DNA from: Neoconidiobolus thromboides FSU 785
Taxonomy: Eukaryota > Entomophthoromycota > Entomophthoromycetes > Entomophthorales > Neoconidiobolaceae
Length of the DNA: 64,000 nucleotides
Direction: 5' to 3'
NCBI GenBank assembly: GCA_025603075.1
Contig: MU626285.1
Span: 62,001 to 126,000, forward strand
The translations under genes were made by a program, and so were the position numbers. The notes beneath the pieces are model-generated. The model had not been told where the DNA came from, did not search any database, and saw nothing but the letters and a program-made list of their open reading frames with translations. Below are positions 47,027-58,800 of the stretch, piece after piece (position 1 is the first letter of the stretch; every line of letters starts with the position of its first letter).

Positions 47027-48692
47027 TTAATTCCGCCCAAATTTAGCCTCAATAGTTATTACATCCGGAATACCAAGTTCAGGCTAAAAAGACATTAGAT
47101 ATTTGATACGTAAAATTAAATTTAATGTTACTTTATCGCTATTCAAACTAATTTCGTTATGGCTTAATTCATTCAACAAAACTGGAAGTGATTGGCATTG
47201 GTAAAAGCCACATTTCTAAATTATTAGTTTGATTTAAAATGAAATTAAAACTGAATTACCTCTGACCATGCGGATAAACAAATCCAACAGAAGCGATGTC
47301 CACAATAAAGGCAGTCTACTTTATTACATCCATCGTCTCTATTTATTAAAATACGACAATGTGGGCAGCTTTTACTATAATTAAAGTTAATACATATTTA
47401 TTATGGTTCATAGCCTTAAATTACCTATTCTTTAGTGTCCAACTTATGTTTTTAAGCTGTTCTTCGGATTCTGCTCCAATTTCTACTTTTCTTTTCATAT
47501 ATTCTAAGCATGAGATTCCATAATGATGGTCATTGGAACCACAAAGTAAACATAAAACGCTGCTGCATTTATGACTAAATATAAAGTTAAGTCATGTCAT
47601 TTCCAATAGCAATTGTAAATTTACCATAATGTTTGTGGAAATCTAGAAATATGTTCAAATTGTAATTCTTTCCATACTTCAGGCTTTAATTCTATCGCAA
47701 TTAACCGAGATGAAATTTCAGATGCTCGAATCATCAATTTATTACACATTAGCTCATTTGCACCAAAAGTTCTAAAAAATATTATTATTTTAAAAAGTAG
47801 TGTTAAAATATTTTTACTCTGGTAAAAGTTGAATCAAATGATCGGCTGTTTTTCTATATATTTCACTTCCCCCAGAAACTCTACCTTCTAAAAAGTAACT
47901 ATAATCATATTTGAGGCTACCTAAAAATCTCTTTATTGAATCTGCGTCCACATTTGCATTTATAAGCAAAGAAAGACAATCCTTTTCAAGACTTTCAATG
48001 TATCTAATTATTATTAGAAAAAACAAATAATGGGTTTTAGTGAAATAGTTACTTTCTTTTACCACTATCGTTGAGTTCTAACTCAACCTTTGCAGCAAAA
48101 ACTTCTTCTCCACATTCGCCACAAGAACGGCTCATAGAACGATAAGGTTTGTTATATATTTTATATTGACTTAAGGTTTTTGAGTCCACATACTAAAATC
48201 GTTAGAATTTATTGATTTCTATCAAATTATTATGGTTACCCTGCTCCATTCTGAAATAGGTAAGACATCTTGGCATACTGGGCATTTTATTTTTGTAACG
48301 TTTAATCCCCATGAATTGTTTACAACTTCTTTAACGTAACGGTTAAAACAATCTCTGCAAAATTGATCTCTGCACCTGTTGAGACATAGTTCTTGATTTT
48401 TATCAAAACATATAGAGCATCGGCATAGCCAGTATTCTATATCGTTGGACGATGCCCCAGAAAGAGAATCATGCCCTTTCTTTTGATATAATGATTTGGG
48501 ACCACCAGATACTATTGATAAGATTGAATAGATCACCTTTATTAAAATCATTGGTACAAATATAGCAGGAAATAGCAAATAGAACAAAGGTACTGAATAA
48601 TGATTCATAAATTGAAAAAAGCTTGAGGATGAGCTTAAGGAAGAGTTTATCACTCCAATGCCATTGTCTTCAATTAAGCTACTCATTGTCAA
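47027..48692 (-). CDS. RBR (RING-IBR-RING) E3 ubiquitin ligase with N-terminal membrane segment
   Basis: A multi-exon gene, start at 48692 (MTMSSL; Met3 also possible), stop at 47027-47029, roughly 430 residues. A hydrophobic segment (FYLLFPAIFVPMILIKVIYS) near residues 38-57 probably anchors it in a membrane. RING1 follows (CSICFDKNQELCLNRC, FCRDCF, KCPVC). The middle has the CGECGEE and CSSVLCLLCG pairs of an IBR. RING2 reads CPHCRILINRDDGCNKVDC, then CGHRFCWICLSAW; the Cys in DDGC sits where RBR ligases form the thioester with ubiquitin. RBR enzymes take ubiquitin from an E2 through RING1 and pass it via RING2 to the substrate. The short C-terminus ends IEAKFGRN. A long helical insert lies between RING1 and the IBR. 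Which RBR subfamily it belongs to is not clear to me. Confidence 0.88.
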
Positions 48693-50039
48693 TAAACTGA
48701 TTGCTGTTAGATTGTGTACAGATAAAAATCAAATAGGTGAATTGGACAATATATATTGAAACTTATAGGGAAAGGGCAATGTTAATATAAAGATAAAATG
48801 GCTAAAGTGATGCAGAAAAAAATGAAAAAAAGATAATTTTAATAGCCGTCAATGCTTTATTTTAAACAACTCAAATAGAATTTATCAAATGATTTTATGT
48901 AAATTCAACCCACCTTATTTGACAAATATGATCTAATTTTTAAATTAAGGTAAGGAATTGGTGACTGTTCATTTGCTATTTTCTATATTTGGTCATTCAG
49001 TTGTTTAAGAAATTTAAAATGAATAACTCATTATAAAACAGTTCTAATGCATTTATTAGGCTGATTTGATACATGTTTAATGCGATAAAAAAAGTCAAAA
49101 TTTGAGGTGAAGCAACAGACAATAAAACTTATAAAATACATAAAAAACATGATATTATTATAGTTTATAAAGCGACTTAACTATTAACAAAAAGTATACG
49201 AAATAGAATGAAGCGATCAATTCAACGACAATTTCAAGTGCTGTTAAAACTGAACCAATCGAATTAAATGGAAATTTTATATTTAATTTTAGATTCATTT
49301 GATTCTATTTTAGTCATAAGTAATTGAGCTTCCACCCAATAACCTACATAATAGGGCTTAGTAGTTTCAGAACTGATAAATTTAGTGTAAAAGCTTACAA
49401 ATTATTGAGGGATGATTTCTAACATTGATAGAAAACGATTTTATGGCGAATCATCAAAGCTAATAAATTCAATAAACAGATTAATTTATATAGCTTTTAA
49501 TTTCCATTCATTTATAATTATGAAAACTATTAATATTCGGAATATTTTATAATCATTAGTTATTGTTTTATGTCATCGCTATAATAAAGTGCTTTATTTT
49601 TTTAAAATCATTAATATTGTTTAAATAAATTCTATTATGATGACACTGATTTACATAACATTTAATAAGTTTATTAAATATTTTTAAAGCAACTTTAAAG
49701 ATAAAACTATATAAAATTAATGCTTGAATTTTTATCTTTAAATATAATATTTATATGCATGTGTTATTTTTGATCTATTTTATTATATTGTTTAATAATC
49801 GGCCATTTTATTAAGATTCACATAATTTAGAATATTCAGTGATATATAATATAAATAAAACTTACTTTGACTATTTTTGGGCTTAGAATTTAATAAAATA
49901 TTATTCTAAAACATTGAGTAAATTATTTATTAGGTTGCTTCAAATTTTTTAAACTTTTTTGGGCGAATCCAAAGTGGTAAAAGTAGATTTGAAATGGTAA
50001 GCATTTTGATGTAAAATAGTTTTTGCTTAACCTAAAAAA

Positions 50040-50131
50040 TTAAAGATGTATTTCTGTTTGGGAATTTTACTAACAATTTTTCCACTTAAATAGTACTTAA
50101 AAATGAAAAAATAATGAAACCAAGAAATAGC
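50040..50131 (-). repeat. ~105-bp foldback MITE, copy 11
   Basis: The reverse-orientation consensus (GGGAATTTTACTAAC, TTTTTCCACTTAAATAGTAC, ATAATGAAACCAAG). Both ends are trimmed or decayed. Confidence 0.7.
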
Positions 50132-50660
50132 CTAAGTTGTATGGTGATGGTATAGGTGTATTAATAACAATATCATATTGAATTTTTTGCTAAAATGATT
50201 TTATAGAGTGAGATAAAGATCAATAACAAAATTTAGTTAAATTCAAAATGCTAATTTTATTTATTTATTTATACAACCGAGTGTTAAATAACAGGTACAT
50301 TTAACTTTTTTAAATTAAATTAACACTAAAAAGTTAAAATATTAAATGAAAGTATTTTTTATTAAAAAATTTACTGCTAAATATTAAGTTGTAATAAAGA
50401 TAAATATAATTAAAAATAAATGTTTGCTTAACATTTAACTGCAAATTTCTTCATTTATTAAAAGTGCATTTTGTTTAATATTTAAAGTTTTTAGCATAAA
50501 CTTATTAATTTATATAATTTTAAAAAAATCAAAATTAAATACAGCTATTTTATAAAATGAACTTAATCTATTAACTATGCTTCAGTTATATATGTCTATT
50601 TACTATTAAAGAAAAATAAAGAATCTAGTTAAAAATAATGCATTTTTTTATAATTATAAG

Positions 50661-50764
50661 ATAAGGGGATAATTTTTTTGGGTTCATTACTTTTTCATCT
50701 TTTAAGTACTATTTGAACGAAAAAATTACTAGTAAAATTATTAAGCAAAAAATACATCCATATA
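50661..50764 (+). repeat. ~105-bp foldback MITE, copy 12
   Basis: Left end ATAAGGGGATAA, core TCTTTTAAGTACTATTTGAA, right end ATACATCCATAT. It is opposite in orientation to copy 11, 530 bases away. Confidence 0.8.
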
Positions 50765-51535
50765 ATTTGTGGTAATTTGTTTTTTTTGGCACAAGTGGCA
50801 TAAGTAATTAACTGCAACTATAAAATCATTTTGGACTAATCAAAAGTATATAACATTATATTATTGGTGATTATGGAATATAAATAATTACTTGATTTAT
50901 AATGGAAGTAACATTAAAAGCTTTCAGGTAAAAAACAACTATTAGAAATTTTAAAAAACGAAATGGCTATTGCAGAGCTTACAGCCTATTTTTTGTATAA
51001 GTCAAAAATATTGTTATAAATTAGTTTATAAAGTAGATTTTGGACTAAATGTTCACTTTTTTATTAAAACTAAAACCTAAATTTTACTCTTTCTGATTAA
51101 AACTAACACTAAATAAATTACCTTAAATGAAGCTACTGTGAAGATGTTATAACTTTACATGAAATATAGCCTTTTGTTTATAAAATAAGAAGCCTTTAAG
51201 AGCAAAATATTGTTTAAAGGATGAGTCAAACAAAAAACTGGTCGCTTTTTGAGCTCTAATTTACGCTTTGAAAAAGTAAATAGCAATTTGATGATTGTTT
51301 TTATGAAAATAATTGATGATAAAAAGCCTATACCTAATAAATATCCACCTTATCTTCCTTAATCAGTGAGTAACGATGCTCTCAAGACTCTTAGTTTAAG
51401 TATTTTCGTTCGAAAGTTAATTGGCAGGAAAGCGAAAAATGTCCTTGATTTAACCAATCAACAAATTTTAACAATTTTATAAAAGTAACCTATTTAAAAA
51501 TATAATAACTTTCATTATTTTTAAAAAGCAAAAAA

Positions 51536-52226
51536 ATGTCTACAGAAAGAGCAATCGAAGAATTAGAGAACAATATCAACGAGTTTGAGAAAGCAGTAGA
51601 CATGATATTAGATCCAGAGTTTGCAGAAAACGTAAACAACTTAGATACAATAGACAAATGTCAACTTGAAGTATTATTATGTTATGCAATTAACAATAAT
51701 CTTTGGTGTAAGTCTATTTTTTTAAAAACAAAAAAATATACCACTAACTTTTCTTAAGCATATATGATGCTGAAAGGAATTGATATGAAAGACCATCCTA
51801 TATTGAGAGAATTAGTAAAGTTATTTAAGATAATAAAATATAGATTTAAGACTAGAATTAGGCAAGATCAAGAGAATACATTAAGAAAATCAAAGAGCTT
51901 CAAGGAAGAGGAGGACGTAATAATATATTATATGTTAAGATTAAAAGTTATTAACTTGATAATAGCAAGTACGAGAGTAAACATTCCAGCAGCTCAAAGG
52001 GTTATAAAACATTCGCTAGCAGAGAATGAAGAAACTCAAGGTAAAAAACATTTTACTATATAGATAAACTAATAAAATCAGAAGAAGAAAAGGAAGACAA
52101 CGGAAATAAAGAAGTAAATAAAAAAGAAACTAGAAATAACAAGATAAAGAAAAACAATAAGAAAGGTAATTTTTAGTATATTATAATTAATAAAATTCTA
52201 AAAATTGATAAGGTGGCAAAAAATAG
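51536..52226 (+). CDS. C1D/Lrp1 (Rrp47) family nuclear exosome cofactor
   Basis: About 165 residues in four exons. Exon 1 (MSTERAIEELENNINEFEKA ... LLCYAINNNLW) joins across an intron ending CTTAAG to YMMLKGIDMKDHPILRELVK and LFKIIKYRFKTRI. This is the Sas10/Utp3/C1D domain signature: two helices followed by a Leu-Tyr-x-x-Leu-like block, then G-x-D-x-x-x-HP and a basic helix. The C-terminus is a Lys/Glu-rich tail ending in basic KKGGKK with the stop at 52224-52226. By family knowledge Lrp1/Rrp47 binds Rrp6 and RNA and helps nuclear exosome trimming of rRNA and snoRNA precursors. The third intron can be read as 23 or 41 bases; the longer form, with a CTAAT branch-like site and ending AATCAG, is more credible, and both keep the frame. 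Confidence 0.85.
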
Positions 52227-52704
52227 ATATTTCGTAAAGATTGAATAAGGAGGATAAATTAAATATAAATTTTATAGATCATTATTATTATTAAATTTAT
52301 TTTAAATAATATGTTATTTTCAATTCGAATATTTATAATTTATACTTTGTAATTTTTGTATTGACAATTGAAAGCATTTTAATATAAATAACCATGATAA
52401 TGATCAAAGATTATTACAAATAACTGTATAAATTAAATGTATAATCCTTTTTGATTATATTGTATGCGGATTAATAGTTAGATATAATTTTATGTTTTGA
52501 TACTTTTATTAGCTAAATTAGTTATATAATAAGCGAAATTAAATGAATACCTAATTTATTTTAATAAATAGTATCAGTTGAATACTATAATATTATGATA
52601 TAATAATGTCCGATTTCTTGAGCGTTTTTAAATCAAAATTTGCAAAGTAAAATAACAGCTGTCATATTTTCTCATATAAGTTTTTTTTATTCGAATTTTA
52701 GCAG
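52227..52704. other. Short intergenic region
   Basis: 480 bases. An ATG at 52606 opens a 14-codon ORF (MSDFLSVFKSKFAK) just ahead of the Cus2-like gene. It could be an upstream ORF in its leader, because splicing it to the ATG at 52705 does not keep the frame. Confidence 0.35.
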
Positions 52705-54254
52705 ATGGAACAGATTAATGAAACAAATGCAGTAGCTCAAGCACCCAAAGCAGTTTACTTTGATTCTAATGGAAAAGAGAATAGCTTTGATGTAAAATTA
52801 GATCAGATGACGAATAACTGGTACTATATTGATCCAAAAGATCAAGTGAAATATGAGTTTGATTCTAATACAAATGCTTGGTTTCCAATGGTATAGGAAA
52901 ATTATTGTATTCTTCATCTATATTTTATTCTTAAACTTACCTATTTAGTTCGATCAAGACTTAGTTTTGGCCCAACAGTCGATTTATGATGTCGATGAAC
53001 CACAAGTAAGCCACTTAAAAATAAAATAGTAGAGCAATAAGAGTATTTACGATAACAAGATTAATAAGGAAGAAAAGTCTCCTGTTCGAAAGGGAGTTAA
53101 GGTATTTTAAATACCTTTAAATATAAATATCCTTAATATTAGGTAGAATAAAAAGAAGAATAATGATGTAGAGAATAAACCTAAAGAAAGAATCAATTCT
53201 TCAGTTTATGTTACTGGATTGCCACCTGACGCTACTTTTGAAGAGCTTAAAGAAACTTTTTCGAAATGTGGATTGTTTATGGAAGATTTAGCTACTGGTA
53301 AGAATAAATTCACTGAAACTATCTAGTAATAATAAATTTTCAGGAAAGCCTAAAATAAAATTATATAAAGATGAGAATGGGCAATGTAAAGGAGATGCTC
53401 TTATAACGTTTTTTAAAGAAGAATCAGTGCAACTTGCCACTAGTCTTTTAGATGAGGCCCCTTTCAGACCTCCCAAACCCGACCTTATTTACGTACAAAA
53501 AGTAATCAACTAAACACAGCAATATGAAAATGATACTAATGTAATTCAAACTAGGCTGATTTCTCCAAAAAAGAACATGCAGATAGTAATAATGAAGTTA
53601 AAAAAAATAAGGTTGACCCAAAAATATTAAAAAAGCGCAGACAAAATATGGAAAGGTAAATAAAACTGTAACAGAGATCAAAAAAATGACTGATTATTAT
53701 TAAGGAAATTAGATTGGTATGAGAAAGAAGAAAAGAGCAATAAAGAAAAGTTTCGAAAAACGGTTTTGCTAAAGCATATGTTTAGTCTTCAAGAATTGGA
53801 AGTAAGTTAGGATATAAAAGTATCACTTAACTTACTTTAATTTTAAGGATGATCCAGCGCTTATTTTAGATTTGAAAGAAGATATTCGTGAAGAATGCTC
53901 TAAGATTGGAGAAGTCACTAATGTGATATTGTATGATGTAACATAGTATTGAATAATAATGAATTGTAATATTAATTAAATTAGAAATCTGAAGAAGGAG
54001 CCTGTACTGTTCGATTTAGAGAAGTGTTGTCTGCGGATGCGTGTATTAAAGTAAGACTAATAAATTTAATTGTCTGCTTATTTACTTATTTACTTATATT
54101 TAAGTTAATGAACAACCGATTTTTTGGTGGAAGAAGAATTGAAGCTTCTATTTATGATGGAGCTAAATATCAAAGAAGTGATAATAGAACTATGGATGAC
54201 GAAGAAGAAAAGGCCAGATTAGATCAATTTGGTGAATGGCTTGAAAAGAAATAA
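52705..54254 (+). CDS. CUS2: Cus2/Tat-SF1-like U2 snRNP splicing factor
   Basis: About 390 residues over roughly eight exons. The N-terminal part (DQMTNNWYYIDPKDQVKYEF, then WFPM-FDQDLVLAQQSIYDV) matches the acidic N-terminal repeat region of Tat-SF1. RRM1 follows (SVYVTGLPPDATFEELKETF, KIKLYKDENGQCKGDALITF), then a basic linker (KILKKRRQNMERKLDWYEKE) and RRM2, the UHM-like domain (DLKEDIREECSKIGEVTNVI, EGACTVRFREVLSADACIK, NNRFFGGRRIEASIYDGAKY), ending in an acidic/basic tail. By family knowledge the UHM binds the ULM motifs of the U2 protein SF3B1 and the factor remodels U2 snRNA before prespliceosome formation, in the nucleus. Linked exons keep frame through short introns ending in AG. The start at 52705 follows directly on a possible acceptor (TTTTAGCAG), so a leader intron is possible. 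Confidence 0.9.
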
Positions 54255-54461
54255 GAAATTTCGCTTTATTTTTGCCAAACTTCTAATAAATAAATTTCAT
54301 TTTTTGCTGAAAACATATTATTAATTTATATTACTTTAGACTTTTTGCTAAATACAATCAAATATAAGTTTTATTAGAATTATAAAGTACATCAATTTAT
54401 TTATTCATAGCTAGCAGATTATTAAATTGTATAAAATGGACATAAAAACCAAATGACTATT

Positions 54462-54938
54462 TTAATTGAGCTTATTAATATAAGATATAAACATATCTCT
54501 TTTAGACTTCTTTGGTTGTGATTCTACGCCATCGAGGTGGTCAAGGAGTTTCTTAAATCTAGTTTCAATTACTTTTTTAAGCTCAGGATCCTTTCCGGCC
54601 TTTTCGATTATTTTAAATAAGAAAGGTTCGGTAGCAGCATAAAAATTATCAAAGATAATTGATGGTTTGAGGGCTTGTTCTTTAGCGTATTTAAGGGCTT
54701 CACCTTTAACCTTTTCTTTTCCTTTATTGATTAAGTCGTCGGTAAATGAGCCATTGCTTCCTTCAGGCTTGTTTACTACAGATTTATTTTCTTCAGGTTT
54801 AATTTCTGTTGGTCCATTTTTACCCTGCTCTACAGGGTTGTTGGCTCTTGTACCAAGTTCGGAGATTAGTTCAGTAACAGAGAAGGCAGAAGCAGTCGTG
54901 GCAAAGGCGACAATAGTCAAAATCGAGGAAAATTTCAT
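54462..54938 (-). CDS. Small secreted protein, 158 aa, unknown function
   Basis: A single-exon ORF with a textbook signal peptide (MKFSSILTIVAFATTASA, cleavage about residue 18). The mature protein starts with a polar Asn/Glu/Pro-rich linker (NPVEQGKNGPTEIKPEEN), then a helical, Lys/Glu-rich domain (GKEKVKGEALKYAKEQALKP, FYAATEPFLFKIIEKAGKDP, KKVIETRFKKLLDHLDG). It has no cysteines and ends in a basic tract (KKSKRDMFISYINKLN). I recognise no family. It lies tail-to-tail with the Cus2-like gene. With the secreted ORF at 5380 it is a second cysteine-free small secreted protein, but the two are not similar by eye. Confidence 0.7.
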   Translation of the reverse strand: MKFSSILTIVAFATTASAFSVTELISELGTRANNPVEQGKNGPTEIKPEENKSVVNKPEGSNGSFTDDLINKGKEKVKGEALKYAKEQALKPSIIFDNFYAATEPFLFKIIEKAGKDPELKKVIETRFKKLLDHLDGVESQPKKSKRDMFISYINKLN

Positions 54939-55951
54939 TATTAAACTAATTAAAAAGATAAAAGAATAAATTCCAATAACTATGTTTTTATAGCCAAATT
55001 AATTTATTTAATTATTCTGATATTTACTATATTTGGTAATTTTAGCTATTAATATAACTTTTAATTAATTGTCACTTATTTTTTTGTAAGTTATTAAGCA
55101 TTTGAATATTTTATGACTTAATTTGAGTTCTTTTAAAGGCTTGAGGAGTTATATAACATATTAAAATATACAAAAGGATATATGTTATCTTGTAATTGGG
55201 CGTTGAAAGCCAGTACTATAATGTAAATAATAATAACGCTAGCTAATTTATTTGTATTGACCAAGCAACCTGTTACAAAATCAATAGGGTTATAGTTATT
55301 ACTTAAGGCTAAATCAGTAGCTTAGAATATCAATATAATTAGAATAGCAATTCACCTATAGTAGCAGATGAAGACTTTCCTTATGATACTAAATATTCTA
55401 CTCGCTTTGACAAATAAAATACTAGCACTATTTGACTTATGAGAGTAATAGATTTATGGAAATTTATGACAAAAAAACATAATTCATAAAATTATGGAAG
55501 TTATAGAGTTATTTATAACTCCTATTTAACTTATTTCAATAACTATTGATTGTTTTTTGAATTAATTAATATAATAAAAACCATACTTGAACTTATTATC
55601 ATTTAACTTTAGTTGGATATTTATTAGATAAACTTACTTTAAAGCTATGTATTTTTATATATTAAACTAGTAAAGCAAATTCAATATTTTGCTTTAATTG
55701 AGAGAAATTTATAATAAATATTTTTAAGATGGGCAAAAATGAATTAAAATTCAATCAAGCGATTTTATTTAGCGTAGTTTAAAATTAGTACTATCCAACG
55801 GTTAACTATGACGCATTCTTTTTAGACAGTAATTTATATAATATTGAAACTTTTTAGCAAATCATCTCTCAGGATATAGTTATCCAAAAAAAGCAAATGA
55901 TGGTTGTTTAGAATCAGACTTTTTGTTTTCATTTTTTATTCTTTCATTCAA
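54939..55951. other. Intergenic region between divergent genes
   Basis: One kilobase shared by the divergent promoters of the secreted protein and MCM9. No MITE or ORF is supported. Confidence 0.45.
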
Positions 55952-58800
55952 ATGGAACCAAGCCAATTTCAAGCTAAAAATCTTAATTTATCGGAGGAAA
56001 TCGAAGAGATTAAGGAGGATAAATTTGATTTTGACAGCGGCGTCTTGAGCAGAGAAGAAAAAATGGAATCTGTGCTGTTTGAAGAAGGTTAGGATAGTAA
56101 CCTTATTGTGCAATTATTATCAATTAATATTAAAATAGGATGGGAATACTTAATTATTTATGAGCTAGAAAAGAACTATAAATATAAAATAGTAGATATA
56201 CTTAGAGATTTTGAAGTAGATAAACATTACTCATTGGAAATAAAGTAATTTTCTTCTTTTCAATAGCACCAACCTGATAATTTTTTCTAATAAATGTTAG
56301 TATGTTAAATTTGGTACAAAATAATAGTAAATTGGGGAATTTGATTTTAAACTATCCTTTGAAATTAATACCAATTATGGAAAAAGCAGTAAACAGTCTT
56401 CAATATAGCTTATTAAGTTTCAGTACTCATGATGATCCATTATCACATAAAAGAAACGTGCACATTAGATTGAATAAGTAATTAAATATATATTTATTGT
56501 TTTATAATAACTAGTTTGTAGTTTGCCAAATGTAAATGTATATAATAAAATGGGAATGCCAAACAATGATGATATTGGAAAACTTATATCAGTCCAAGGG
56601 ACAATATTAAGGTAATTTATAGAACTATTAAAAATTATAGTAATAATGTTTTAAAAGGACGGGGGAAACCAAAATAATTACCAATACCGCAATTGCAGAG
56701 TGTACCAAATGCAAAGGAATATTCAATTTAACTAGTAATCTGGATAAGCACTCTACTATCAAACCGCCGGTTGTTTGTTTAAATGACGAAAAACCAAACT
56801 GTTTGAATAGTAGATTTAATATTACTAAAACTAATGGTAAATAGCATAACAAAAATCACCCTGATCGGTAAAATCATACTTTATTAGATAGGCATCATTT
56901 TAGACAATATCAAGAGATCAAAATTCAACAAAATATGTCTAATTTATCTATCGGTTCAATATCCTTTTTTTTTTAATTCAAATAGGACATGTTAATTTTT
57001 TTATTCCTTAACTTTTTTTACATGCCAAAAACAGTAGTAGCGATATTAGAAGATGACCTAGTTGATCAAGTAAAAAGTGGCGATAAAGTGAAGATAATGT
57101 AAATATTGAATTAAGATTTGCATAAAAGTAGTATTAAAAATATATAAAAAATATAGTGGGTGTCTACGAAGAAGATGGAAAGAAGTTAACGCTGGGCAAC
57201 GATGTATTGTAGAAATGTACTTCCATGTTAACAACGTTATTATTAAAAGCGACTTGACAATTTTTAATAACACTGTTGTAAATTCATTTACTCAATTTTG
57301 GTCAATTCATAAAGATAGACCGTTGTTAGGTAATTAAAACCAAATTTATTTATTTTATAGTTTCATTCAAATTGACAAGTTTAGCTAGGTAATAATAAAA
57401 CAATAAGTAATCTTATTTATTAAATAAGGTAAAAAGAGATAAAATTGTAAATTCATTTTGTCCAAAAGTATATGGCTTGCACTTAGTTAAACTTTGCTGC
57501 TTATTAACTATTATTGGCGGTGTTTCAAAATCATCCGAAAGTGGACATAAAGTTCGTGGCGAGCCACATTTACTATTGGTTGGTGATCCTGGTACTGCAA
57601 AGTCACAGTTTTTAAAGTTTTCCAATAAATTAGTTCAAAGATCGATTTTGACCACCGGTATTGGAACCAGTTCGTGAGTCATTGTGCAATATTGTCATAG
57701 ATTAGGTTACTAACGTTGATTTATTTAGGGTCGGACTTACTGTTGCTGCAACAAAAGTAACTTTGATGTTTCATAAGTATTTTACACATGACTAATATTA
57801 ATCAAAAGGATAAAGGAGGGTTTGTGCTTGAGCCAGGTGCATTGGTGTTAGCTGATGGAGGGTTATGCTGTATCGATGAATTTAATAGTATTCAAGAAAG
57901 AGATAAAACATCTGTATATGAAGGTAATTATAAATCATTAATATATCTGAATGTCTTTCAACTATTTCTCTAGCTATGGAGCAGCAAAGAATATCGATTG
58001 CCAAAGCAGGTAAAACAATTTGAAATTAAACATCAAATATAATCTAATTGATAATAGGCATAGTGTGTACATTAAATACAAGATGCTCCGTATTAGCAGC
58101 AACAAATCCAAAAGGTAATTACGATCCCAATCAAAGTCTGAGTACAAATTTAGCACTAGCGGGACCGTTGTTATCACGTTTTGATATGATTTTGATAATA
58201 TTAGATGATAAAGATTCAGAGTGGGATGAGTAATATTTAAATAATTTTATTTAATTTAATAGATAATAATAGACATATAGTAAAATTGCCGATTACATAT
58301 TAATGAGAGAATTAGATGGAATTAAAAACGATGAAAATAACACTGAGTTTAATATCGAGCAATTGAGGGATTACATTAATTATGTACAAAATGAATATCA
58401 ACCAAGGATTAGCAAAGAAGTAGATCTAATATTTACTAAATATTATCATTTAGTAAGAATGAAAGAGCAGGATAAATCTAGGACCACAGTAAGGTTTTTA
58501 GAAGCGTTGATTCGTTTAGCTCAAGCACATGCAAGGTTGTGCTTCAAAAATCAAGTTGATTACATAGACGCATGTCAAATTATCCTCTTGATGGAAATTG
58601 CGACTGCTGGCAATTTTTTTATACCTAGGTTAGTTAGCAATCCTGTGAAATTAATCAAATCTACATTCTTTGAAAACCCTGATGAAGAAGCAAAAGAACA
58701 AGGTAATTTTTTCTCCTAGTTTTGCCTTTTATTTTTAATTGTTATTTTAGCTGGTATTATACTTGGTGCCTTGGGCCTTTCTAACATTCTTCTAGAATAA
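55952..58800 (+). CDS. MCM9: MCM9-type DNA helicase
   Basis: About 650 residues in some fourteen exons, ATG at 55952, stop at 58798-58800. The N-terminal OB/zinc region is present ([41 protein letters not shown], then [13 protein letters not shown] for the zinc pair). Joining across the intron near 57100 gives [20 protein letters not shown] and [17 protein letters not shown], which removes an apparent frame break. The ATPase core has Walker A ([11 protein letters not shown], about 57.6 kb), [14 protein letters not shown] (Walker B, 57.86 kb), [31 protein letters not shown] and the arginine finger [13 protein letters not shown]. The pattern [11 protein letters not shown]...AKAGIVC...LNTR fits MCM9 better than MCM2-7 or MCM8. 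By family knowledge MCM9 works with MCM8 in homologous recombination and mismatch repair. The chain is short, without the long animal C-terminal extension. Confidence 0.88.

Larger units (their letters stand above)
48693..51535. other. Intergenic region with an inverted MITE pair and possible gene remnants
   Basis: 2.8 kb without an intact gene. MITE copies lie at 50040-50131 and 50661-50764 in opposite orientation. On the minus strand between about 49420 and 49190, stop-interrupted stretches read like membrane or coding protein (SSETTKPYYVGYWVEAQLLM; SVLTALEIVVELIASFYFVY), suggesting a dead gene of unknown kind. Confidence 0.45.

Noticed and set aside
57177-57290. Apparent frameshift and stop in MCM9 (frame [14 protein letters not shown] then stop)
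   Set aside because: Splicing at the donor after GTGAAGATAAT and the acceptor ending ATATAG gives another frame ([18 protein letters not shown]) that matches MCM9; the gene is intact here.
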